The notes beneath the pieces were generated by a model, which made no database searches, was not told where the DNA came from, and worked only from the letters and a program-made list of their open reading frames with translations. This document shows positions 54,472-63,859 of a stretch of DNA of 64,000 bases, one piece after another. The DNA comes from an uncultured Cohaesibacter sp. Its GTDB lineage: Bacteria; Pseudomonadota; Alphaproteobacteria; Rhizobiales; Cohaesibacteraceae. Position 1 is the first letter of the stretch. Each line of letters starts with the position of its first letter. A program made the position numbers and the translations under genes. The stretch covers positions 930,001-994,000 of the forward strand of contig NZ_OY781114.1 of assembly GCF_963676485.1 (NCBI RefSeq). The letters are read 5' to 3'.

Positions 54472-55941
54472 TCAGGCGTAGCCGCCAGGTTCGATGTTGG
54501 ATGCATCAAGCGCTGCCGCCAAGGCGGTTTCTTCATTATAATAGCGCGCGCGATCCCAAAAGGCCGGTCGGCCAATGCCGGTAGACCGATGAACGCCAGT
54601 GATCTTGCCTGCCGCATCTTCTCCGGTCATTTCATAGACGAACAGATCCTGGGTGGTGATGACGTCACCCTCCATGCCGGTTACTTCCGTAATATGGGTG
54701 ATGCGACGAGACCCGTCGCGCAGGCGCGAGGCCTGAACAATGACGTCTATGGATCCCACAATCATCTCGCGGATCGTCTTGGTGGGCAGATTGTAGCCCC
54801 CCATTGTGATCATGGCTTCGAGACGGGAAAGCGCTTCCCTTGGAGAGTTGGCGTGCAACGTCCCCATGGAACCGTCATGGCCGGTGTTCATGGCCTGCAA
54901 CAAGTCAAATGCCTCAAAGCCACGCACCTCGCCCACGATGATACGCTCGGGGCGCATACGCAGACAGTTCCTGACCAGATCGGTCATGGTGATCTGCCCC
55001 TCGCCTTCAAGGTTGGGCGGTCGGGTTTCAAGGCGTACGACATGAGGCTGCTGCAACTGAAGCTCGGCAGCATCTTCGCAGGTAACGATGCGTTCGTCAT
55101 TTTCAATGAAGTTGGTCAGGCAATTGAGCAGAGTGGTCTTACCCGAGCCCGTACCACCAGAAATCACCACATTGCATCGAACCCGCCCGATGATCTTGAG
55201 GATCTGGGCACCTTCTGGAGAAATGGTGCCAAAGCGCACCAATTGATCCAGCGTCAACTTGTCTTTCTTGAATTTACGAATGGTCAGCGTTGGGCCATCG
55301 ATGGCAAGTGGCGGCGCGATCACGTTCACACGAGAGCCATCAGGCAGACGCGCATCACAGATCGGGCTGGATTCATCCACTCGGCGGCCAACCTGAGACA
55401 CGATGCGCTGGCAAATATTCATCAACTGGCCATTATCGCGGAAGCGCACATTGGTGAGATAGACTTTGCCCTGTGTTTCGATATAGGTCTTTTCGGCTCC
55501 ATTGACCATGATATCGGCGATGTCGTCGCGTGCCAGAAGCGGCTCCAGCGGGCCATAGCCCAACACATCATTGCAAATATCATCCAGCAGATCTTCCTGC
55601 TCGGCGATCGAGAGGACGATATTCTTGAGCGCAATAATCTCGGAAACGATATCCCGGATTTCCTCGCGCGCGGAATCCGCATCCAGTCGCGCCATCTGCG
55701 CCAGATCAATCGTATCAATCAGAGCGCCGAAAACCGAGGTCTTGATATCGAAATATTGTTCGGAACGGCCAGAGTCAGCGCCATCGTCAATAGGCTGATA
55801 ATTCACCTCGACAGCATGCTTATAGCTTTCCTCTTCCTTCTTGGCATAAGATTTGGAAGGCACAGGCTTTGAGGCAACCGCCTTTGGCTTGCTCACTGGC
55901 GCCGTGACTTTGACGCTTTCTGTTCCACGTTTTCCGAACAT
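54472..55941 (-). CDS. cpaF: Pilus assembly ATPase TadA/CpaF
   Basis: 489 residues, secretion ATPase of the VirB11/PilT superfamily. A variable N-terminal region (about 1-80) precedes the conserved core: [27 protein letters not shown], Walker [14 protein letters not shown], Asp box [10 protein letters not shown], Walker B-type [39 protein letters not shown]. It drives pilus extension (and probably retraction) with TadB/TadC. It starts 26 bases downstream of cpaE. Confidence 0.95.
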   Translation of the reverse strand: MFGKRGTESVKVTAPVSKPKAVASKPVPSKSYAKKEEESYKHAVEVNYQPIDDGADSGRSEQYFDIKTSVFGALIDTIDLAQMARLDADSAREEIRDIVSEIIALKNIVLSIAEQEDLLDDICNDVLGYGPLEPLLARDDIADIMVNGAEKTYIETQGKVYLTNVRFRDNGQLMNICQRIVSQVGRRVDESSPICDARLPDGSRVNVIAPPLAIDGPTLTIRKFKKDKLTLDQLVRFGTISPEGAQILKIIGRVRCNVVISGGTGSGKTTLLNCLTNFIENDERIVTCEDAAELQLQQPHVVRLETRPPNLEGEGQITMTDLVRNCLRMRPERIIVGEVRGFEAFDLLQAMNTGHDGSMGTLHANSPREALSRLEAMITMGGYNLPTKTIREMIVGSIDVIVQASRLRDGSRRITHITEVTGMEGDVITTQDLFVYEMTGEDAAGKITGVHRSTGIGRPAFWDRARYYNEETALAAALDASNIEPGGYA

Positions 55942-55967
55942 CTTTTACTAACCAGACTAACTAGATA

Positions 55968-57275
55968 CTATTTGGACTTTTTCAGTTTTTGCAAAAGTGG
56001 CGCAAAAAGGGACTTGCTTGTCTTGGGGGCTTCCGACCGCCCCGTAATATCGGAGGCCAATTTGTCGAACAATTCCACCAGTTTGCCACCAGATCCCAGT
56101 TCGCTGATCATCTGGCCATTGTTGGCTGCCAACCCGAAGACTGACGGCTCAAAGGGAATTTCGATATAGTCCTCGCGCTCAAGAGCCGCGGCGAAATCCT
56201 TGGGTTTGATCTCAGGCCTTTTCTGCATACCGGTCTGGTTGATGATCAGGTGCGGTGGCCGTTCTCCACGCCGTTCCTGACCGATCAGATCGAACAGATT
56301 CTTGACATTGCGCAAGTTGGCAAGATCGGGAACCGCCGTGATGACAATCTCGTCTGCCCCCATGAGCAAGGCCTTGCTCCAGTCAGTCCAGATATGGGGC
56401 AGATCAAGCACCGTATAGGGTGCGCTATTCTGCAATAGCTCCACCATCTGAACGAAGAGTTCTGCCTCGTAATCGCATGTATTGTCGAGCACGGCAGGGG
56501 CGGTAAGCAAATGGAGCCGATCACTGCAGCGGGTAAGAAGGCGCTCCAGATATTGATCGTCCAGACGCTCGCCGGCCTTGATCGCATCTGCGATGGATTG
56601 CGGCGGATCTTCGTTGAAATCAAGCCCGGCTGTGCCGAAAGCAACATCGAAATCGGAGATAATCACATCCTGCTGATTGCTGGTGGTGATCGACCATCCG
56701 ATATTATGCGCAATGGTCGAGGAGCCAACCCCGCCCTTGGCCCCCATGAAGGCGACCGTTTTGCCCAGCGGCTCCGCATCAGGGTTCACAAACAGATCAC
56801 TCAAGGCCTGAATGAGTTCAATCTGACCTACTGGCGCAACGATATATTCGGACACGCCGCGACGCACCAGATCCCTATACATTTGCACATCGTTGATATG
56901 GCCAATCAGGGCAACCTTGGTCCCAACATCACAAACCTCGGCCAAGCGGTCCAGATCCGATATGAGCGTCTCGTAGCTCTGGTTTGCCTCCAGCAAAATG
57001 AGGTTCGGGGTCGGCGTATCGGAAAAGAACTCGATCGCGGACTGAACACCCCCTGACACAGATTTCATATGAACGCGAGACAGGCGTCGGTCTGAGCTGA
57101 TCGCTTCAACCGTGTCCTGAATTTGAGGCGTTTCGCAAAAGGCAGATATAGAGACGCGCGGTAAAGGGCGGATGTCTGTTGCTTCATCGGTTCCAGGACC
57201 AGACAATTCCTGCTGAAATGCCTGCAACTCCGGATCATTCTCGAAGCCCATGGCTGGAATTGTTTGCTCACTCAT
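55968..57275 (-). CDS. cpaE: Pilus assembly protein CpaE (TadZ)
   Basis: 435 residues. An N-terminal receiver-like domain (about 40-160) lacks the phosphorylation signature. The ParA/MinD-type ATPase domain (about 170-420) has the deviant Walker A GAKGGVGSSTIAHN and SDFDVAFGTAGLDF. CpaE places the secretion complex, usually at a cell pole. Its ATG overlaps the cpaD stop by the ATGA motif, indicating coupled translation. Confidence 0.93.
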   Translation of the reverse strand: MSEQTIPAMGFENDPELQAFQQELSGPGTDEATDIRPLPRVSISAFCETPQIQDTVEAISSDRRLSRVHMKSVSGGVQSAIEFFSDTPTPNLILLEANQSYETLISDLDRLAEVCDVGTKVALIGHINDVQMYRDLVRRGVSEYIVAPVGQIELIQALSDLFVNPDAEPLGKTVAFMGAKGGVGSSTIAHNIGWSITTSNQQDVIISDFDVAFGTAGLDFNEDPPQSIADAIKAGERLDDQYLERLLTRCSDRLHLLTAPAVLDNTCDYEAELFVQMVELLQNSAPYTVLDLPHIWTDWSKALLMGADEIVITAVPDLANLRNVKNLFDLIGQERRGERPPHLIINQTGMQKRPEIKPKDFAAALEREDYIEIPFEPSVFGLAANNGQMISELGSGGKLVELFDKLASDITGRSEAPKTSKSLFAPLLQKLKKSK

Positions 57276-58009
57276 TTGCCAATCTCCGAACTTGAACCGC
57301 TATCCAGCTTGCTGGACCAGGTTTCCTTCCCAGTGCGATATTTCTCCGACACGGCCGAGCGCAGCGAAGAATCACGCGGTTCCCACCCGCGGGGCTGGAT
57401 CAGATCTTGCGGATTGGCAACGGCGGCGGCGAAATTTTGTTGCGTGGTGCATCCGAAGTCAAAATGCTCCATATTGTTGATGCTTCGACCGAAATCTGCA
57501 GGATGCGTGCCACACGGCAGCGTCTTGGCTTCTATGCGTGGATAGGCCAAACGGATCGGCGCGTCCGTCGCATCCGTCGCGGTATAGGGCAGCATATCGA
57601 TCTGTGAAGACTTCACGCCCTGCCGCATCAGATCCATTCTGATTTCCCTTGCCATGAATCCTGCGCTCATTTCGTTGACAGCTCCTGAGGGCACCATCAC
57701 CTGAATGACTGACGCGCGCTCCCGCCTGAACTCTCTCGCAAAAGCGGCAACAGCAGATTGAGATGACGGGGTCAATTTTTCGCTGTGCACACCAACCGGA
57801 ATATCCAGTGTGCGAGCCGATTGCTGCAGGGTGATCGGGTGGCGCAGACGATAGTCCTGAGGAACAGAACCCGTTATTTCCCGCTTGGATTCACACCCGA
57901 CCAAAGCCAGAGCGCAAGCGATGATCGCTACACCGCGCAAGAGCGGCACCCGTGTAATATGCGGCCGTCTGGTCTGTTGCATTGGCGTGATCTCATCATT
58001 CTTGAACAT
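57272..58009 (-). CDS. cpaD: Pilus assembly protein CpaD
   Basis: 245 residues from ATG 58009, which has GAGGG seven bases upstream, the best of four candidate starts (58048, 58027, 58015, 58009). A hydrophobic stretch with a lipobox-like end (IACALALVGC) suggests a lipoprotein. The CpaD family body includes LRHPITLQQSARTLDIPVG and CTTQQNFAAAVANPQDLIQPR. It works with the CpaC secretin at the outer membrane. It begins ten bases after cpaC. Confidence 0.9.
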   Translation of the reverse strand: MFKNDEITPMQQTRRPHITRVPLLRGVAIIACALALVGCESKREITGSVPQDYRLRHPITLQQSARTLDIPVGVHSEKLTPSSQSAVAAFAREFRRERASVIQVMVPSGAVNEMSAGFMAREIRMDLMRQGVKSSQIDMLPYTATDATDAPIRLAYPRIEAKTLPCGTHPADFGRSINNMEHFDFGCTTQQNFAAAVANPQDLIQPRGWEPRDSSLRSAVSEKYRTGKETWSSKLDSGSSSEIGK

Positions 58010-58019
58010 TGCCATGCCC

Positions 58020-59471
58020 TCACTCATAACTGTAGCCAAAGCGGCCATTATATTTTACACCCCGACGGCCATTCCCGCCCGTCATGTCATAGCGGCGGGT
58101 CAGGGCTCCGAGGAAAATATCATTCATATCGGATGATGGCTGAACATTCTTGGTAGGCAAAGCCAGCTTCGACTTGGCCACCGGCTGTACGATGTATGGC
58201 GTAACAAAGAACACCAACTCGGTTTGATTGCGTTTATAGTCACGTGATCGGAACAAGGCGCCCAGTATCGGCAGATCCTTGAGATAGGGGAAGCCGTCGA
58301 TATTCTTGCGCACTTCATCGCGTAGCAAACCGGCCATCGCCATAGTCCCGCCGGAAGGCAACTCCAGTGTTGTGGAGGAGCGGCGCGTTCTCAAACCAGG
58401 AATGGAGAGTTGTGTTTTTGCATCCCCAACGGTGACAGTCTGATCTGAAGAGATCTCCGAAACCTCGGATTTGATCTGCAGGCTGATACGATTTTCAGAC
58501 AGGACAATCGGCCGGAAGGACAATGCCACACCATATTGCTTGAACTCGACCATGACCTTGCCATCGTCTAGGCCAACAGGAATGGGGAATTCACCACCGG
58601 CCAGAAAATCGGCTTTCTCGCCGGAAATGGCGGTCAGGTTTGGTTCTGCCAAGGTGCGGATCAATCCGTTGCGTTCCATGGCCTGAACGACCGTGCTCAA
58701 ATAGTTTTCCGTCCCTCCAACGCTCACGCCCACAGCGCTTTTGGACAAATTCTGCAATGCAACCGAGAAGGGGTTCGAAATCTGTCCAGCACTCGTAAAG
58801 ACACCACGCGAGAGGGCTCCACCCATCTGGATGCCGAGCTGCTTGATTATACTGCGCTCCACTTCCGCCACTGTGACGCGGATCTGAACCTGTTCGCGGG
58901 CTTCAACCGAAATATAATTGCTGACTTTCTTACGGTCGCCCACATAGGTGGCGGCCAGATCCATGGCTTTCTCCGCATCGGCAGGCCGTTGCACTGAACC
59001 GGAAAGCGCCACGCCCTCCCCAACACCATCCACGCGGATACTGGACGAGGGGATCATCCGACGCAGCAGGGCGGCCAGAGACGCGTTGTCGCGAGCGACA
59101 TTGACATCAAAGCTGGCGATCTGATTGCCATCGCCATCAAACAGAATTACGTTGGCCTGTCCGATCGCCATGCCGAGGATATAGACCCGTCGCGGCGTTC
59201 GCACGACAGCGTCGGCGACAGAAGGACTGGAAACCAGCACATCGCGCACATCGCGCGGCGTTTCGATTACCATGGACTTGTTCAGCCCCACATCGATATT
59301 GCGGCCATTGGCACTGGCAGCCTGAAGGCGTATTTCAGATCCGGCATAAGCTCCGGAGATCGGTGCCAGAAAAAACAGGGTCATCAGGCAGATAAGCATC
59401 ATGACCGTCAGGCTTCTGCCAGACAGTCCTGGGTTTCTGACCATTGTCATACCGTAAGAAGAACTGATCAT
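58020..59471 (-). CDS. cpaC: Tad pilus secretin CpaC
   Basis: 483 residues. A signal peptide ends near residue 42. The pilus-formation N-terminal domain (about 50-135; MVIETPRDVRDVLVSSPSVADAVV) and a BON-like region (about 140-180) precede the secretin domain (about 210-450), with VEVRITVAEVERS-like core, AEPNLTAISGEKADFLAGGEFPIP and GTMAMAGLLRDEVR. It forms the outer-membrane pore for the Flp pilus. Its start overlaps the cpaB stop by four bases. Confidence 0.95.
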   Translation of the reverse strand: MISSSYGMTMVRNPGLSGRSLTVMMLICLMTLFFLAPISGAYAGSEIRLQAASANGRNIDVGLNKSMVIETPRDVRDVLVSSPSVADAVVRTPRRVYILGMAIGQANVILFDGDGNQIASFDVNVARDNASLAALLRRMIPSSSIRVDGVGEGVALSGSVQRPADAEKAMDLAATYVGDRKKVSNYISVEAREQVQIRVTVAEVERSIIKQLGIQMGGALSRGVFTSAGQISNPFSVALQNLSKSAVGVSVGGTENYLSTVVQAMERNGLIRTLAEPNLTAISGEKADFLAGGEFPIPVGLDDGKVMVEFKQYGVALSFRPIVLSENRISLQIKSEVSEISSDQTVTVGDAKTQLSIPGLRTRRSSTTLELPSGGTMAMAGLLRDEVRKNIDGFPYLKDLPILGALFRSRDYKRNQTELVFFVTPYIVQPVAKSKLALPTKNVQPSSDMNDIFLGALTRRYDMTGGNGRRGVKYNGRFGYSYE

Positions 59472-60241
59472 TTCTTTACCGTCCTCTTGCTCATCATACC
59501 GGAGCGCACCATGATAACGGTGCCATTGTTGGCTTGGGAAACTTCGGTATCATCTTCCGCATCTTCCAGAGAGCGTAATACAAGCGAGATGGCCCCGTTA
59601 GCCTGCGCTGCCGAGAGCGTTTCGACCTGCGCGGGCAAAAGCTCCAACGTCGCCGTTTCCCCGACCACAACCTTGACCCCGTCCTTCTCTTCGGTGGTCT
59701 GGTCGATAGCCAGAACCCGAACATTGTTCAGGATGGTTTCAGAGTTGGCGCCTTTTTTGCCTTGCTCGGTAAGGATCACATCGACCCTGTCTTTGGGGAG
59801 GATGAAGCCGCCAGCACTCGTTGCCGCTGAAATAGGCGTTGCAATGGCACGGTAGCCTTTGGGTAGAACTGAAGACATCATCCCCTTGCCACCGATGGCC
59901 AGCTTGCCCTCGGTAATGGGTTCCCCCTGCAAGAAGGAGCTGCGCGCAACAGCACCAACCAGCTCGCTATCAGCTTCAGGACGCTCATTGCGCACGATAT
60001 AGCCCGGCCCCAAATTCGCCCGTGGCCATTTGCTCCAGGCAAAGAGATTGGCTGTAAAATTCGTACCAAGCGAAACATTTTGCGCAGCGGTCAGCACTTC
60101 AGCCAGTTCGATTTGCTCGACTGGAGCTGCAGGCTCCACCTGGGCTTCTTGCTTCTGGGTGCCAAGAGATCTGGCTAGAAGCAAAGCAAACAGTCCGGCG
60201 ACCAAAGCGACAATAATGACGGCAATGCGCGCTACTTTCAT
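59468..60241 (-). CDS. cpaB: Pilus assembly protein CpaB (RcpC)
   Basis: 257 residues from ATG 60241, where homologues begin (MKVARIAVIIVALVAG); an in-frame ATG at 60256 is possible and neither has an ideal ribosome site. One N-terminal helix anchors a periplasmic SAF domain (about 55-120; LTAAQNVSLGTNFTANLFAW) and the RcpC domain (LPKGYRAIATPISAATSAGGFILPKDRVDVILTE). It is the first gene of cpaBCDEF-tadBC. A perfect CtrA-type site lies 105 bases upstream. Confidence 0.93.
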   Translation of the reverse strand: MKVARIAVIIVALVAGLFALLLARSLGTQKQEAQVEPAAPVEQIELAEVLTAAQNVSLGTNFTANLFAWSKWPRANLGPGYIVRNERPEADSELVGAVARSSFLQGEPITEGKLAIGGKGMMSSVLPKGYRAIATPISAATSAGGFILPKDRVDVILTEQGKKGANSETILNNVRVLAIDQTTEEKDGVKVVVGETATLELLPAQVETLSAAQANGAISLVLRSLEDAEDDTEVSQANNGTVIMVRSGMMSKRTVKK

Positions 60242-60552
60242 GTCCTCGTTTCCCATGCATTTAAGGCACTAAACGCGTTTTGGGCACAACGGCACCCGCG
60301 ATCAGTGTCCAACACTTATGGTTAACGACAAGTAAGCGTCTTTGCTTAATATGGGCTTAATTTCGCAAAAAACCGCAATTATATACGCTTGGCAATAAAA
60401 TTCGGACGAAGAAATGGAATTGAAAGACGCTCGATCGGATCAATATTTTCCTGATCCAAGAGCACAAGCAAGAAAACCGCTCTCCCAAGAAGAAGACCGG
60501 TGTTCCATACTATATCCGTAGGCAATTTTTCCTAGCAAGCTAATGCCAGGGC
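60242..60552. other. Promoter region of the cpaBCDEF-tadBC operon
   Basis: About 310 bases without a gene between cpaA and cpaB, both on the minus strand. It holds the CtrA box (60346-60360) and a small GGATCA/TGATCC dyad (60437-60457). A second TTAA lies at 60322. Confidence 0.5.
60346..60360. promoter_or_regulatory. CtrA binding site upstream of cpaB
   Basis: TTAA-TATGGGC-TTAA is an exact match to the CtrA consensus TTAA-N7-TTAA. It lies 105 bases ahead of cpaB in the only long gap of the operon. In Caulobacter and other alphaproteobacteria CtrA directly controls pilus genes. Binding here is inferred from the motif and its position. Confidence 0.7.
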
Positions 60553-61077
60553 TCAAGAAATCGCAAGGCGAATACCAGCATCCATCCAATCAGACATAGA
60601 ATAAAGCTGTAGCCCAGCAGCGCCGAGAGCAAGCCCGTAGGGAATACGCTTAACGGTATGTAGCCGCATAGCCCATTCCATCTTGACCATGAACCCCGGC
60701 AGGAAACGGGATCGCATCAGAATGAAAGCAAAGGCCATGATAGAACCATAGATGGAGGTAAGCGCGAAAAACATGATGGTTAGTTCCGGGCCCATCCAGA
60801 TCGCGGCAACCGCTGCAAACTTGGCGTCACCACCACCTATGCATTTGAAAATCCATAGCAAATAGACAGCGATGAAAGTGATAACGCCGACACCCAGATG
60901 CGCGAAGGCATTTTGCCAACTCATGCCTATGCCATAGGCAAAGACAGGAAAAGCAGCAAGAAAGATGAGCGCGAGGCGATTGGATATGCGCATACTGAAA
61001 AGATCGGAACTGGCTGCATAGGCAAATACAAGAGGAACAAAGAGAAGAAGCCCCCAGCCGAAAACAAAGTCCATCAT
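60553..61077 (-). CDS. cpaA: Prepilin peptidase CpaA (TadV)
   Basis: 174 residues from ATG 61077, which has AAGGA seven bases upstream; a longer start at 61095 is less likely. A24 aspartic peptidase: first catalytic Asp in SSDLFSMRISN, second in CIGGGDAKFAA. About five membrane helices. There is no N-methyltransferase domain. It cleaves the leader of the Flp pilin and TadE-like pseudopilins at the inner membrane. It lies about 200 bases downstream of the Flp gene. Confidence 0.93.
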   Translation of the reverse strand: MMDFVFGWGLLLFVPLVFAYAASSDLFSMRISNRLALIFLAAFPVFAYGIGMSWQNAFAHLGVGVITFIAVYLLWIFKCIGGGDAKFAAVAAIWMGPELTIMFFALTSIYGSIMAFAFILMRSRFLPGFMVKMEWAMRLHTVKRIPYGLALGAAGLQLYSMSDWMDAGIRLAIS

Positions 61078-61216
61078 CGTATCATCCTTCCCCATTCTCT
61101 CATAAAGAGGGCTATCTTGATCTTTCCCTCTTCACTCTTTGAAGCAACGCGCGCCTCTTGAACGCAAATTATCAGAGAGTTATTACCAATCCATTGTATT
61201 TCATTGATATTTCATA

Positions 61217-61243
61217 AAGAAAAGGCTACCCGCAGGTAGCCTT
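61217..61243 (-). terminator. Intrinsic terminator after the Flp pilin gene
   Basis: AAGGCTACC (61222-61230) pairs with GGTAGCCTT (61235-61243) around CGCA. Reading the minus strand, the stem is followed by TTCTTT. It separates abundant pilin mRNA from cpaA. Confidence 0.85.
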
Positions 61244-61274
61244 CCCTTGTATCGTAGCTTGCAAGGTCATACTA

Positions 61275-61451
61275 TTAAGGCAGCTTAATACCGGAAAGCT
61301 TGCCAGCAATGCTGTTCATCAGCGAGGATATACCGCCACCAAGAGTGGATGCTGCAGCCATGATGCCAACACCGATCAGGCCAGCAAGAAGGGCATATTC
61401 AATTGCGGTTGCGCCAGATTCGTCTTTCAGAAAGTGAGTAAACTTGTTCAT
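61275..61451 (-). CDS. Flp/Fap pilin subunit
   Basis: 58 residues, too small for many ORF filters. AGGAG lies seven bases before the ATG (61451). A short basic leader (MNKFTHFLKDESG) ends at the cleavage site before ATAIEYALLAGLIGVGI, with Glu at +5 and Tyr at +6 of the mature pilin, the Flp signature. A terminal glycine-rich segment (STLGGGISSLMNSIAGKLSG) follows. It is the major pilus subunit, matured by CpaA. A strong terminator follows. Confidence 0.95.
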   Translation of the reverse strand: MNKFTHFLKDESGATAIEYALLAGLIGVGIMAAASTLGGGISSLMNSIAGKLSGIKLP

Positions 61452-61932
61452 TTTGGACTCCTAATATTCCACATTTTGACAGCTCTATGTCCGGAAAACT
61501 GCGCTTCATGCGTTCTTTCTTTTATTTCTCGGACACCAACACAAATATCGAATAAGTCTTTCTATGCGGTTAATTGACCATGTAAAAATACATTGCAATT
61601 ATCCATTAGGAAGTCTTGGTTAACAAGATAACACCACATACCCTGAACTTATTTTAAAAATAACTCAATAATTATTCACATAAAATAATTAACTATTCAA
61701 TATCTTCCAGAACATTATAATTAACAATACTATAATTCTGTTAAAATTCTTGTATTTACTTAATTTTCGCCACATCGTAAATCCAGTCAAAACTCACTTA
61801 TAGAAAAATCAAGATCCGCATTCCTTGCAATATACGTAGCTTAAAGCTTCCTTCACCATTTTTATCCATTTTAGGCAGGATAAGAGTTGCCTTTGCAGTA
61901 CATGTAGGCAGGCTTGCTCATGGAGACAGAAA
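61452..61932. other. AT-rich regulatory region between flp and pilus N-domain gene
   Basis: About 480 bases, far more AT-rich than its surroundings, between divergent pilus genes. No gene was found. Two near-matches to the CtrA site occur: TTAA-AAATAAC-TCAA (61654-61668) and TTAA-CAATACT-ATAA (61721-61735). In such AT-rich DNA they are weak evidence. Confidence 0.5.
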
Positions 61933-62412
61933 ATGAAACTTGCCAAAGCGTCCCTCGCTATTTTAGCAACAATTTGGATGTCAATGGGCCAAGCCGCGCA
62001 GGCAGACCAATCCTATCCCATGATTGATGTGAAAGTGGACCGGGCAAAAGTCATGCGCGTTTCCCGCGCAGCCTCTATGGTCATTATTGGAAATCCAGCC
62101 ATTGCTGATGCGACGATCAAGGATAGCCAAACCCTCATCATTACTGGCAAGCAATATGGAACTACCAATCTGATTGTTCTGGATGCGGCTGGCGAACCAA
62201 TTGCCGATGAAATTCTTAGCGTCACGTCGGCCATGGATAGCAATGTCGTCGTTTATAAAGGGACAGATCGCTTCACCTTGCACTGCACCCCCAACTGCGA
62301 ACCAGTTTTCCGCATCGGAGACCAAAAAGAGAAATTGTCAGAACTCTCTTCTTCAATTCAATCGCACGACCAAAATTCCGCAGGGCAAGAAACCGCCCCC
62401 AATCTTGAGTAG
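61933..62412 (+). CDS. Pilus assembly protein with CpaC-like N-terminal domain only
   Basis: 159 residues; GGAGACAG precedes the ATG. A signal peptide ends near QAAQA (residue 24). The body (about 30-105) is the pilus-formation N-terminal domain: KVMRVSRAASMVIIGNPAIADATI and TLIITGKQYGTTNLIVLDAAG mirror the same region of CpaC. No secretin domain follows; the rest is a short tail with two Cys (HCTPNC). Such proteins occur beside flp genes in other alphaproteobacteria and may cap or assist the secretin. Confidence 0.88.
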   Translation: MKLAKASLAILATIWMSMGQAAQADQSYPMIDVKVDRAKVMRVSRAASMVIIGNPAIADATIKDSQTLIITGKQYGTTNLIVLDAAGEPIADEILSVTSAMDSNVVVYKGTDRFTLHCTPNCEPVFRIGDQKEKLSELSSSIQSHDQNSAGQETAPNLE

Positions 62413-62617
62413 GAAATGAAGGCCAAGCCCCCTCCTATACATTCTAGCCGGTTAACCTGTTTTACCAATCAATCGTAAAGGCTTTTCTGGCAATCTTTCT
62501 GTGCGCAATCCGAAGCATATATGGGTTCTTCTTGAAGCAAGACATACTCTTTTTGCACCGTTGCTCAATTCGTTTCAGACCTCTGCGGCTTTGCGCCATA
62601 GAATAAAGGAACCTCCG

Positions 62618-63202
62618 ATGAGTCAGTTCTTTAAAAGAGGCCTCTTTGCCAAGCAACTGATTGGGCTCGAAGACGACCAAGAATCCAGTCAGCCATTCAT
62701 CAAGGATGATGATGGCGCCACCGCAGTTGAATTCGCTCTGTTGGCAACCCCATTTCTTGGCTTTCTCTATGCGCTGCTTGCGATCGGATATATCTATCTG
62801 AATGCCACGGTATTTGAAGACGCCACACAGCAGGCCAGTCGTAAAATACGAACAGGAGAGGTGACTGAAACCAATCTCACCAAGGATGGCTTCAAGAAAC
62901 TCATTTGCAGTGAAATACTCATTCCCGAAGCCACTTGCCTGAATGAAATGATCATTGACGTCACCAGCAACGAGGATCTATCCCAGCTTAATACCAAAGC
63001 CCCGGAAAGTGTTGAGCAACAGGGTAGTTCACAAGAAACCTATGACCCGGGCGCGGGCCTTGATTACGTTATTGTTAAAGCCTATCTCCCGTTCGATTCG
63101 ATGAATGGACTATTTGCTCTCCTGAATAGCGGTCCTGTACCAAAACTTGTTTTGTCGTCTGTCGAAGTCTTTCGCAACGAACCTTTCTCATCCTCACCTT
63201 GA
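62618..63202 (+). CDS. TadE-like pseudopilin
   Basis: 194 residues from ATG 62618, preceded by AAGGAACC. A hydrophilic leader ends in DDDGATAVEFALLATPFLGFLYALLAIGYIYL, a TadE-type prepilin segment with Glu at +5 after the cleavage glycine, followed by a periplasmic domain with two cysteines. It is probably processed by CpaA and acts as a minor pilin. It is followed closely by a second TadE-like gene. Confidence 0.88.
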   Translation: MSQFFKRGLFAKQLIGLEDDQESSQPFIKDDDGATAVEFALLATPFLGFLYALLAIGYIYLNATVFEDATQQASRKIRTGEVTETNLTKDGFKKLICSEILIPEATCLNEMIIDVTSNEDLSQLNTKAPESVEQQGSSQETYDPGAGLDYVIVKAYLPFDSMNGLFALLNSGPVPKLVLSSVEVFRNEPFSSSP

Positions 63203-63249
63203 GCTTATAGCGGGCACCCATTTGTTCCTTGATATCCGGACACTCCATC

Positions 63250-63816
63250 ATGCAGGCATTGTCAAAAAAACTTCTTCTCAAAGCTCGGAAACAGCTAAGT
63301 CGCTTTTGCAAGGATCAAAGGGGCGTGTCTGCAATCGAGTTTACGATCCTACTGCCTTTGATGATTCTGCTGGCTCTCGGCACTTGGGAACTAACCAAGG
63401 CGGTCATGGTTAATCGTAAGAATTCCAAAATTGCCACCTCGATTGCCAATCTGGCGACACAGGACAGCAGCATTACAGCCTCTGATTGGGCAACATTTGG
63501 AGATATCGCAGATAAGATCATGTTCCCCTATGACGATCTAGCGCATAGAATCGGAATGATTGCGGTCCAGGTAGACAATACCGGCAGACTGCATGTTGTC
63601 TGTCGCTATGGCTCGGCAGGTATTGACGCCTCAACCCTTCCTGAGGGCATGCGCTTGGCCAATAGCTTCTACATAATGACCGCCGCAGAGGTAGACTATA
63701 TCGCCCTCTCCAAGACTTTCTCAGCCTACGGTGTCGGTACGGGTGTCGGAGACATGACCTTCAGGGACACCGCCGTATTCTCTCCCAGAAAGGCAAGCCA
63801 AATCTCCTGTCAATGA
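63250..63816 (+). CDS. TadE/TadG-like pseudopilin
   Basis: 188 residues from ATG 63250; a TTG at 63229 also fits the frame. The leader is basic (SKKLLLKARKQLSRFCKDQRG), then VSAIEFTILLPLMILLALGTWELT, again with Glu at +5 and Phe at +6. The C-terminal domain ends with a cysteine (SQISCQ) and has a second Cys in VVCRYG. It probably forms a minor-pilin pair with the preceding gene. The stop codon lies inside a hairpin. Confidence 0.87.
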   Translation: MQALSKKLLLKARKQLSRFCKDQRGVSAIEFTILLPLMILLALGTWELTKAVMVNRKNSKIATSIANLATQDSSITASDWATFGDIADKIMFPYDDLAHRIGMIAVQVDNTGRLHVVCRYGSAGIDASTLPEGMRLANSFYIMTAAEVDYIALSKTFSAYGVGTGVGDMTFRDTAVFSPRKASQISCQ

Positions 63817-63835
63817 GGCCGGCTATCCGGCCTCA
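63814..63835. terminator. Hairpin between convergent genes (possible terminator)
   Basis: TGAGGCCGG (63814-63822) pairs perfectly with CCGGCCTCA (63827-63835) around CTAT and includes the stop codon of the TadE-like gene. No T tract follows on either strand, so termination is uncertain. Confidence 0.45.
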
Positions 63836-63859
63836 TGAGTATCATCCATAAGGGATGCC

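Noticed and set aside
54193-55872. 559-codon frame on the plus strand
   Set aside because: Lies antisense to tadB/cpaF, whose motifs are unambiguous; the long open frame is a by-product of codon bias.
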